DNA of 64,000 nt, taken from NCBI RefSeq assembly GCF_037023735.1, contig NZ_CP146069.1:2273501-2337500 (forward strand). Direction: 5' to 3'. Positions 57,560 through 64,000 of the stretch are shown piece by piece. Every line of letters starts with the position of its first letter. Positions within the stretch are counted from its first letter, which is position 1. This DNA is from Roseovarius sp. S88. Its GTDB lineage: Bacteria > Pseudomonadota > Alphaproteobacteria > Rhodobacterales > Rhodobacteraceae. A model generated the notes under the pieces. That model was not told the DNA's origin and did no database searches. It saw only the letters and a list, made by a program, of their open reading frames with translations. A program made the position numbers and the translations under genes.

Positions 57560-58597
57560 ATGAGCACCGGACAGCTGACCATTGATCTTGATGCCATCGT
57601 CGCCAACTGGCGGGCGCTGGATGCCAAAACCGCGGGCGAAACCGCCGCTGTGGTCAAGGCAGATGCCTACGGTCTGGGCATGGCGCGCGTGGCGCGCGCG
57701 CTGGCCCGTGCTGGGGTTAGGACGTTTTGCGTCGCAGTCGCTGAGGAAGGTGCCACTCTGCGCGAAGCTCTAGGCCCTGGCCCGGCCATTCATGTCTTTT
57801 CAGGCCATATGGCCGGTGACGCCGACATGATCCGCGATATGGACCTCATGCCGATGATCAATTCGGTTGATCAGCTCATCCGCCATCTTGAGGCCGCGCC
57901 GCTGGCGCGGTTTGGGATTCAGCTTGATACCGGGATGAACCGGCTTGGAATGGAGCCACCCGAATGGGCCGCTGTACGGGAAATGGCGCTGGCCGCCCAT
58001 CCGCTTCTGATCATGTCGCACCTTGCCTGCGCCGATGAGCCGGACCATCCGATGAACGCGCAACAACTTGCGGCCTTTACCGAGATGACCGAGGGGCTGA
58101 ATGTGCCGCGTTCGCTGGCGGCGACAGGCGGAATTCTTTTGGGCGAGGCCTTTCATTTTGATCTCTGCCGCCCCGGCGTGGGTCTTTATGGCGGTCTGCC
58201 CTTTGCGGAGGCCACCGCTGTGGCCAGCCTTGATCTGCCGGTGATACAGTGCCGGGATCTCACCGAGGGAGAAACCGTGGGCTATGGCAACACCTTCACA
58301 GCCAGGAAACCCACCCGCATCGCCACCGTGTCGTCTGGCTATGCCGATGGCATCATTCGGGCCATGGGACCAAAGACCATTCTCTATGCGGACGGTGTGC
58401 CCTGCCCTGTTGCAGGCCGGATTTCAATGGATTCGATCAGCGTTGACATCACTGAAATGACCAGCGATCCCAAAGCGTTGCGACTTCTTGGTCCGGATCA
58501 GACTGTTGATGATCTGGCCAAGAATTCGGGTACAATCGGCTATGAAATCCTGACGTCTCTGGGCGCGCGCTACGCGCGGCGTTACAGCGGCGGATGA
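57560..58597 (+). CDS. alr: Alanine racemase
   Basis: PLP enzyme of 345 residues making D-alanine for peptidoglycan. The PLP lysine lies in [11 protein letters not shown], and the catalytic Tyr in VGYGNTFTA of the C-terminal barrel. The start at [17 protein letters not shown] is preferred; an upstream ATG would add 12 unconserved residues. Its TGA overlaps the ATG of mlaE. Confidence 0.96.
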   Translation: MSTGQLTIDLDAIVANWRALDAKTAGETAAVVKADAYGLGMARVARALARAGVRTFCVAVAEEGATLREALGPGPAIHVFSGHMAGDADMIRDMDLMPMINSVDQLIRHLEAAPLARFGIQLDTGMNRLGMEPPEWAAVREMALAAHPLLIMSHLACADEPDHPMNAQQLAAFTEMTEGLNVPRSLAATGGILLGEAFHFDLCRPGVGLYGGLPFAEATAVASLDLPVIQCRDLTEGETVGYGNTFTARKPTRIATVSSGYADGIIRAMGPKTILYADGVPCPVAGRISMDSISVDITEMTSDPKALRLLGPDQTVDDLAKNSGTIGYEILTSLGARYARRYSGG

Positions 58598-59379
58598 CCC
58601 TCATCCTCTCTCCTCTGGCGGCGCTTGGGCGCAATACACTGGCGGCGCTGGCCATGCTGGGACGCGTGACACTCTTTATGCTGTCCGCGTTTTCACACAT
58701 CCTGCGACCGCCTTTTTACCCACGCGAACTTCTGCATGCTTTGTTGCAGATTGGTTGGTTGTCGCTGCCGGTCGTGGGCCTCACTGCGATCTTCACCGGC
58801 GGCGCGCTTGCGTTGCAAATCTATTCCGGCGGCGCGCGGTTCAATGCCGAGGCCGTGGTCCCGCAGATCGTCGCCATCGGTATGGTGCGGGAACTTGGCC
58901 CCGTTTTGGTGGGTTTGATGATCGCCGCGCGCGTGACCTCCTCCATCGCCGCTGAAATTGCCACGATGAAAGTGACCGAGCAGATTGACGCGCTCACAAC
59001 GCTGTCGACCCACCCAATGAAATACCTCGTCGCCCCCCGCGTCCTGGCCGCGCTCATAACCGTGCCCGTCCTCGTAGGCATCGGCGATATCATCGGCATC
59101 CTTGGCGGCTATACCGTGGCGGTGCAGAACCTCGGCTTCAATGCCGCCACCTATATGCAGAACACAGTAAATTTTCTTGAGGCGCGCGACATCATATCCA
59201 GTCTTGTGAAAGGCGGCGTGTTTGGTGTCATCGCGGCCCTCATGGGCTGCTACTACGGCATGGATTCAGGCCGCGGTGCGCAGGGCGTAGGCCGCGCCAC
59301 CAAAGGCTCGGTGCAAGCCGCAGCCGTACTCATTCTGGCGGCGAATTTCATCCTCACAGGGGTGTTTTTCTCGATATGA
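58594..59379 (+). CDS. mlaE: MlaE-type ABC transporter permease
   Basis: Membrane protein of 261 residues, about six helices, of the phospholipid transport (Mla) permease family: [45 protein letters not shown] and [13 protein letters not shown] in parts. It moves phospholipid between the membranes with MlaF and an MCE protein. No mlaD (MCE) is adjacent; the substrate protein must be elsewhere. Overlaps alr and mlaF by 4 bases each. Confidence 0.92.
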   Translation: MTLILSPLAALGRNTLAALAMLGRVTLFMLSAFSHILRPPFYPRELLHALLQIGWLSLPVVGLTAIFTGGALALQIYSGGARFNAEAVVPQIVAIGMVRELGPVLVGLMIAARVTSSIAAEIATMKVTEQIDALTTLSTHPMKYLVAPRVLAALITVPVLVGIGDIIGILGGYTVAVQNLGFNAATYMQNTVNFLEARDIISSLVKGGVFGVIAALMGCYYGMDSGRGAQGVGRATKGSVQAAAVLILAANFILTGVFFSI

Positions 59380-60122
59380 TAGAGCTCAACGACGTCCACA
59401 AAGCCTTTGGCGACAATCAGGTTCTGCGCGGGGTGAACCTCAACATTCCCAAGGGCACGTCGATGGTGATCATCGGGGGTTCGGGCACGGGCAAATCCGT
59501 AGCGCTAAAATGCGTGCTTGGGCTTATTCACCCTGATAGTGGGCTCATCACGCTCGACGGCAAAGACGTGACCAAAGGCGACCGCGATGCGTTTCTGGCG
59601 CGCTTTGGGATGCTCTTTCAGGGCGGTGCGCTGTTTGACTCGCTCCCGGTCTGGCAAAACGTGGCCTTCCGCCTTTTGCGCGGGTCTTTGAAACGGCCCA
59701 AGGACGAGGCGCGTGAGATTGCCATCGAAAAACTGCGCCGTGTGGGGCTGACCCCGGATCAGGCCGACAAGTTTCCCGCCGAGCTTTCTGGCGGCATGCA
59801 AAAGCGTGTGGGACTGGCCCGTGCCATTGCCGCGGAACCGGAGATCATCTTTTTCGATGAGCCAACCACTGGCCTTGATCCGATCATGTCGGGTGTCATT
59901 AACGAGTTGATCCGCGAGATTGTCGTCGAGATGGGCGCTACGGCGATGACCATCACGCACGACATGTCCTCGGTCCGGGCGATTGCAGACAACGTGGCGA
60001 TGCTCCATGGCGGCAAAATCCGCTGGACCGGGCCTGTGGCAGAGATGGATACTTCTGCCGACCCCTATCTGGAGCAGTTCATCACCGGGTCGGCAGAAGG
60101 ACCGATTGAGGCGGTTCGGTGA
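59376..60122 (+). CDS. mlaF: MlaF-type ABC transporter ATPase
   Basis: ATPase of 248 residues: Walker A GGSGTGKSVALK, Q-loop FQGGALFDSLPVWQN (typical of Mla ATPases), signature LSGGMQKRVGLARAI, Walker B IIFFDEPTTGLD, H-loop ITHDM. It partners the MlaE-type permease encoded just upstream. A double hairpin follows. Confidence 0.93.
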   Translation: MIELNDVHKAFGDNQVLRGVNLNIPKGTSMVIIGGSGTGKSVALKCVLGLIHPDSGLITLDGKDVTKGDRDAFLARFGMLFQGGALFDSLPVWQNVAFRLLRGSLKRPKDEAREIAIEKLRRVGLTPDQADKFPAELSGGMQKRVGLARAIAAEPEIIFFDEPTTGLDPIMSGVINELIREIVVEMGATAMTITHDMSSVRAIADNVAMLHGGKIRWTGPVAEMDTSADPYLEQFITGSAEGPIEAVR

Positions 60123-60127
60123 GAAGC

Positions 60128-60180
60128 GCCTAAACTTTTCTGAAAAGTTTAGGCAAAAGCCTTTAGAAGGCTTTTGCGGC
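60128..60180. repeat. Double-hairpin element downstream of mlaF (inverted copy)
   Basis: Two overlapping perfect hairpins: GCCTAAACTTTT-CTG-AAAAGTTTAGGC (60128-60154) and GCAAAAGCCTT-TAG-AAGGCTTTTGC (60153-60177). This is an inverted near-copy of 57444-57495. Differences between the copies come in compensating pairs that keep the stems. Confidence 0.9.
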
Positions 60181-60198
60181 ACCGCATGAAGGACGGAT

Positions 60199-60657
60199 AT
60201 GATCAAATACCTCAACCTTACGCTTCTCATCCTTTTCCCCATTGCATGGTTCGCCCCTCTGATGCGCGCCGGTCTCCTTCCGCTCTTCGGCCTATCAGAG
60301 ATATCTGTCATCACCGGGCTGCAATCGCTTTGGGAAAGCGATGTGTTTCTCGCTCTGCTCGTGACCTTCTTCGCCCTCTTCGCGCCCTACCTCAAAACCA
60401 TTGGGCTGGCCCTCATCCATTTCGGCTATCTGCGCCGCAAAACGCTGCCGGTGCTGCATATCCTGGGCAAGCTGGCCATGGCCGATATCTTTCTCATCGC
60501 GCTCTACATCACGCTCACCAAAGGCATTGGTGTGGGCCGGATTGAGACCGCCTGGGGGCTTTATCTCTTCACGGCGTGTATCCTTGCCTCCATCGCTATT
60601 GGCTTTACCACAGAGAAGCGCGCACGCGCTGGTGATCGTGGTGTGAACAAGAATTAA
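60199..60657 (+). CDS. Paraquat-inducible protein A-like membrane protein
   Basis: Protein of 152 residues with four predicted helices, matching a single PqiA unit: WFAPLMRAG, a loop with EISVITGLQSLWES, LRRKTLPVLHILGKLAMADIFLIALYI in parts, GIGVGRIETAWGLYLF. PqiA works with MCE proteins in lipid transport, consistent with its place after mlaE-mlaF. AAGGA precedes the ATG. Confidence 0.85.
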   Translation: MIKYLNLTLLILFPIAWFAPLMRAGLLPLFGLSEISVITGLQSLWESDVFLALLVTFFALFAPYLKTIGLALIHFGYLRRKTLPVLHILGKLAMADIFLIALYITLTKGIGVGRIETAWGLYLFTACILASIAIGFTTEKRARAGDRGVNKN

Positions 60658-60782
60658 GTCAATAAAACCAAATTTTTAGGTAAGTCTTTCAGGTTTGCAC
60701 CAAACGGTGATGCCAATGTGTATGCACGCCCGGCAACTTCCCGCCTACATCAATGCAGAACCACTTCTATTGGGGCAAGAAA

Positions 60783-61568
60783 ATGACCAGAACCATGCGC
60801 ACCGCCGCCGCGATTGTCAGTCAGGCTTTGAACCGACTGGCGCTCCTTGCTTTTTCCATCGCCGCGTTATTGCTCGTCGGAGCAACAGCGCTGGCCTCAT
60901 TCGGCCTCCTGCCCTGGCTAGAGTTTCAGGCCACATTCGGCGGAACCGTCTATGACAATGCAGGCCAAATCGCACAGATCACACTCACCGCTCTGGCAGT
61001 TCTTCTCTGTGCCTTTCTGCCTGCAAACTTCCGGATCATGGCGCTGGAAAACTCGCATCGCAAGTTTCACCTCTCGATGCAGGATGTGACCCAAGCCTAC
61101 GCCACAACGCATGCCGCTGACCGTGCGGGCATGTTCAACATCAAAACCGAATTTGACGGCATTCGCGAGCGCCTGGCCTATATGCGAGAGCATCCGGATC
61201 TTGAGACGCTTGAACCGCAGATCCTTGAGATAGCAGCACAGATGTCTTTCATCAGCCGGGATTTGGCCGAGGTCTATTCTGATGACAAGGTCGACCGCGC
61301 CCGAGCCTTCCTCAAACAACGCCAGCAGGAGGTCGAGATCTTCAATCAGCGCATTGATCAGGCGAAAGGGGTCATTCACAGCCTGAAACACTGGTCTCAG
61401 GACGTTGAAACCGAGGAAAGCATCGCGCAAAGTCAGATCGCACGGTTGCGCGAGGAGTTGCAGGACATCCTGCCCGAGCTGGAGCAAGAGCCAGAGCTCG
61501 CCCTGCCCGAGTTTGAGCCACCCAAAAACGGCTATGTCTTTGGCCTTCACCAGACGCCTGCAGAGTGA
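60783..61568 (+). CDS. Hypothetical protein with two membrane helices and a coiled coil
   Basis: Protein of 261 residues. Two hydrophobic helices lie at about 20-43 and 61-82, followed by a long helical region (about 95-240) rich in Glu, Gln and Arg with heptad-like spacing (DRARAFLKQRQQEVEIFNQRIDQAK in parts), then a proline/acidic end. It may be a membrane-tethered scaffold. I do not recognise the family. It precedes radA by 60 bases. Confidence 0.75.
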   Translation: MTRTMRTAAAIVSQALNRLALLAFSIAALLLVGATALASFGLLPWLEFQATFGGTVYDNAGQIAQITLTALAVLLCAFLPANFRIMALENSHRKFHLSMQDVTQAYATTHAADRAGMFNIKTEFDGIRERLAYMREHPDLETLEPQILEIAAQMSFISRDLAEVYSDDKVDRARAFLKQRQQEVEIFNQRIDQAKGVIHSLKHWSQDVETEESIAQSQIARLREELQDILPELEQEPELALPEFEPPKNGYVFGLHQTPAE

Positions 61569-61628
61569 GCAATCTTTCCAGGCAGATGACCATTTGACCC
61601 GCGCCCCGGCATCAGGCATGACCGAGGC

Positions 61629-62993
61629 ATGGGCAAAACTGCTTCCTTTTCGTGCACCGCATGCGGTGCTGTGCATTCCAAATGGTCTGGGCGGTGCGAG
61701 GCGTGCGGCGAGTGGAACACGATTGTCGAAGAGGCACAACTTTCGACCGGCCCGGCCTCCAAATCTCTGGGTTCTAAACGTGGCACACCCATTCAACTAG
61801 CCGATCTGGCCACCGAAGAGGCCCCGCCCCCGCGCACGCAATCGGGCATAGCAGAGCTTGACCGCGTTTTGGGCGGCGGGCTTGTCCCGTCTTCAGCGAT
61901 TTTGGTGGGGGGCGATCCGGGCATCGGCAAATCCACCTTGCTGTTGCAGGCTGCGGCCAAGTTCGGCGCTGCGGGGGTTAAGGTGTTCTATGTCTCAGGC
62001 GAAGAGGCCAGCGCTCAGGTGCGCCTGCGTGCCCAGCGGCTTGGCCTTGGCGATGCACCGGTGCAGCTGGCCACAGCCACCTCGCTGCGCGATATTCTCA
62101 CAACGCTCGAGGCCGAAAAACCCGATCTCGTGATCATTGACTCGATTCAGACCATGTGGGCCGACAATGTCGAAAGCGCGCCGGGCTCCGTGGCGCAGGT
62201 CCGCGCCTCGGCCCATGAGCTGACCACCTTTGCCAAGCGAAAGGGCACGTCCGTCATACTCGTGGGCCACGTCACCAAGGAGGGCCAGATCGCAGGTCCC
62301 CGTGTTGTCGAGCATATGGTCGACACCGTGCTTTATTTTGAAGGCGAACGCGGACATCAGTTCCGTATTTTGCGCAGCGTCAAAAACCGATTTGGCCCGG
62401 CAGATGAAATCGGCGTTTTTGAGATGACTGGTGCTGGGCTGGCCGAAGTAACCAACCCCTCTGCGCTTTTCCTGTCAGACAGAGGCGATCCTGCGCCGGG
62501 TTCCGTCGTGTTTGCAGGCATCGAAGGCACACGGCCTGTTCTGGTCGAAATGCAGGCGCTTGTCGCCCCCACTCCGCATTCCCAGCCCCGACGCGCTGTG
62601 GTGGGCTGGGACAGCGCGCGTCTCGCCATGATTCTGGCGGTGCTGGAGGCGCGGTGTGGCATTCCCTTTGCGGGCTTGGATGTCTATCTCAACGTCGCAG
62701 GCGGCATCAAAATCAGCGAACCCGCCGCCGATCTGGCCGTTGCAGCCGCCCTCTTGAGTGCCCGAGAAGACACAGCATTGCCCCAAAACTGTGTCCTTTT
62801 CGGCGAAATCAGCCTGTCTGGTGCCCTCAGACCGGTTGCTCAAACCGGAAACAGGTTGAAAGAGGCCAAAAAACTTGGTTTCACATCAGCCATCCTTCCT
62901 TCGGGTGGAAAATCCGAGGGGTCGGGCGGGCTGACGCTCACGCAGATGAGTGATCTGACCGGCTTTGTAGGTGAGATTTTCGGCGCGGGCTGA
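61629..62993 (+). CDS. radA: DNA repair protein RadA
   Basis: Branch-migration helicase of 454 residues. The N-terminal zinc finger CTACG-x(9)-RCEACGEWNT, Walker A GDPGIGKSTLL (about 94-104), the KNRFG motif (about 252-256), and a C-terminal Lon-like domain (GIKISEPAADLAVAAALLSA) are all present. It processes recombination intermediates with RecA. cvpA follows 28 bases later. Confidence 0.97.
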   Translation: MGKTASFSCTACGAVHSKWSGRCEACGEWNTIVEEAQLSTGPASKSLGSKRGTPIQLADLATEEAPPPRTQSGIAELDRVLGGGLVPSSAILVGGDPGIGKSTLLLQAAAKFGAAGVKVFYVSGEEASAQVRLRAQRLGLGDAPVQLATATSLRDILTTLEAEKPDLVIIDSIQTMWADNVESAPGSVAQVRASAHELTTFAKRKGTSVILVGHVTKEGQIAGPRVVEHMVDTVLYFEGERGHQFRILRSVKNRFGPADEIGVFEMTGAGLAEVTNPSALFLSDRGDPAPGSVVFAGIEGTRPVLVEMQALVAPTPHSQPRRAVVGWDSARLAMILAVLEARCGIPFAGLDVYLNVAGGIKISEPAADLAVAAALLSAREDTALPQNCVLFGEISLSGALRPVAQTGNRLKEAKKLGFTSAILPSGGKSEGSGGLTLTQMSDLTGFVGEIFGAG

Positions 62994-63021
62994 CCTGCGT
63001 CATTGGGACAGGAAAGAGCAA

Positions 63022-63582
63022 ATGGAAGGCTTTACCATCATTGACGGCATCGTGGTGCTTGTCATCGTGTTGTCTGCGCTTTTGGCCTATTCGCGAGGCT
63101 TCGTGCGCGAATCGCTGGCCATCGCAGGTTGGGTTGTCGCAGCCATTCTGGCTTTTGTCTTTGCCCCGCAGGTTGAACCGTTGGTCAAGGAAATCCCCGT
63201 CCTGAGCGATCTGATCGGCGAAAATTGCGAATTGTCTATGATCGGCGCCGCAGCGCTTGTTTTTGCCGTGGCTCTGATTGTGTCTTCCCTGATTACTCCA
63301 CTTTTTTCATCCATTGTGCAGCGCTCTGCCCTGGGTGGATTGGACCAGGGGGCCGGGTTCCTCTTTGGTGTGGCACGCGGCATTCTCCTCGTTGCGATTG
63401 CCTATTTCGTCTATGAAACGGTCATCAGCGGCCAGAACATCGAGATTGTCGACGACAGCCGCTCAGCGCGCGTGTTCTCGCAACTTACCGAGAAGATTCA
63501 AGATGGCGACCCTGAACAAGCTCTGGGATGGGTTACGCAGCAATATGAGCAGCTTGTCAGCGCCTGCGACGAATCTCAGTAA
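63022..63582 (+). CDS. cvpA: CvpA family membrane protein
   Basis: Protein of 186 residues with four membrane helices: N-terminal FTIIDGIVVLVIVLSALLAYSRGF, then REsLAIAGWVVAAILAF, ALVFAVALIVSSLITPL and GLDQGAGFLFGVARGILLV. Relatives are needed for colicin V production and envelope stress tolerance. The start at 63022 (AGGAAAGAGCAA upstream) is preferred over a frame beginning inside radA. Confidence 0.9.
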   Translation: MEGFTIIDGIVVLVIVLSALLAYSRGFVRESLAIAGWVVAAILAFVFAPQVEPLVKEIPVLSDLIGENCELSMIGAAALVFAVALIVSSLITPLFSSIVQRSALGGLDQGAGFLFGVARGILLVAIAYFVYETVISGQNIEIVDDSRSARVFSQLTEKIQDGDPEQALGWVTQQYEQLVSACDESQ

Positions 63583-63609
63583 TCAATTGCACAACTTCAA
63601 ATTCGGTTG

Positions 63610-63645
63610 ATGTGTCGCGAAATACCATTTTCGCGACACATTTTT
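63610..63645. terminator. Intrinsic terminator after cvpA
   Basis: ATGTGTCGCGAAA and TTTCGCGACACAT form a 13-bp stem around a short loop and run straight into a stretch of T. It is placed between cvpA and the next plus-strand gene. Confidence 0.9.
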
Positions 63646-63699
63646 GAACTCTTGATCTTGCTTATGTGAATTGCTTTGCAAGTTCGGAGGTCAAAATAG

Positions 63700-64000
63700 T
63701 TGCCCGCAGTTTCTTTGCCATAAGCAACGACAATCTGGTTGTCGATAGCAGCTCCAATGGAGCGATTGTTGGCAATCCCGTGATCAACAACTCCGACACC
63801 CCAAATGGCACAGTGTTCACTTATTCCGCCGGCGGCGGCACCACTGTCACGATTGATGATACAGGCGGCGATCCGGACATTTTTGAAGATGACAACACAG
63901 CCGGGCATTCCGTCACAGACGGCGGTGGAATCGTGTCAAATGGAACACTTGTTGAAGCAGAGTCCCTGATTTTCGTGCGGGCACTGGACATCAATGGCAA
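63700..64000 (+). CDS. Partial secreted-type protein, probably Hint-containing
   Basis: Open through the right edge, 100 codons seen. The TTG start at 63700 has GGAGG nine bases upstream. The residues MPAVSFAISNDNLVVDSSSNG are followed by a Gly/Asp/Thr-rich beta region (TVTIDDTGGDPDIFEDDN, HSVTDGGGIVSNGT). This style matches the N-terminal part of the long Rhodobacterales Hint_2 proteins, whose Hint domain would lie outside the window. That completion is inference. Confidence 0.65.

Overview
The window looks like chromosomal DNA of a marine alphaproteobacterium of the Rhodobacterales (Roseobacter group). The evidence is: an ALAS-type hemA preceded by an FNR-type box, a fused SecDF beside a ccmABCDG cluster, Rhodobacterales-style pairs such as DUF6314/DUF3445, several Hint-domain proteins, high GC, and frequent GTG or TTG starts. 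No IS element, prophage, CRISPR array or rRNA operon was found. One tRNA is present, tRNA-Leu(UAG).

Layout. 0-12.7 kb holds an amidase, then mostly housekeeping and envelope genes: prfB, a class A penicillin-binding protein, a cell-wall amidase, an aminotransferase, an M48 protease with a DsbA-like thioredoxin, ispG, and a RodZ-like protein. 12.8-16.5 kb has hemA, an M20 peptidase, and a hydrolase carrying the complete residue set of fluoroacetate dehalogenase. 16.9-20.6 kb encodes the three subunits of a CoxSLM-type molybdenum hydroxylase whose large subunit has the form II motif AYRGAGR. 20.9-22.6 kb is a tight operon of two mutually similar exported cysteine-containing proteins and a SCO protein. 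23.5-27.2 kb has the NAD(P)H-hydrate repair enzyme and glnB-glnA. 27.3-34.6 kb has a lytic transglycosylase, DUF3445/DUF6314 proteins, purB, a TPR protein, an isolated divergent FliG and an orphan ABC ATPase. 34.9-42.5 kb has cytochrome c maturation (ccmABCDG), a nuclease, an Mth938-like protein, TauE/SafE, SecDF and YajC, followed by serS.

44.1-47.7 kb is the most accessory-looking stretch. It is visibly more AT-rich and holds a VCBS-like/Hint protein, an HlyC-type lysine acyltransferase in which the catalytic His is replaced by Tyr, a TIGR03032-type protein, and about 700 bases of non-coding DNA. That non-coding DNA shares a dispersed repeat with the intergenic DNA downstream of the SCO gene. 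47.7-52.7 kb has an ArsR/AHSA1 pair and the molybdo-hydroxylase maturation genes (MoxR ATPase, VWA/CoxE, XdhC, molybdopterin-binding protein), about 28 kb from the enzyme they probably serve. 52.9-63.6 kb is housekeeping again: pyrC, pyrE, dnaB, alr, mlaE-mlaF, pqiA-like, radA and cvpA. Its alr-mlaE-mlaF block is bracketed by inverted copies of a double-hairpin element. The window ends inside a further secreted protein that starts at a TTG.

The best candidates for something undescribed are the secreted paralogue pair plus SCO operon, the Hint/acyltransferase/TIGR03032 island, and the palindromic repeat carried in frame inside the NAD(P)H-hydrate dehydratase gene. All functional statements rest on motif recognition by eye; no database search was run.
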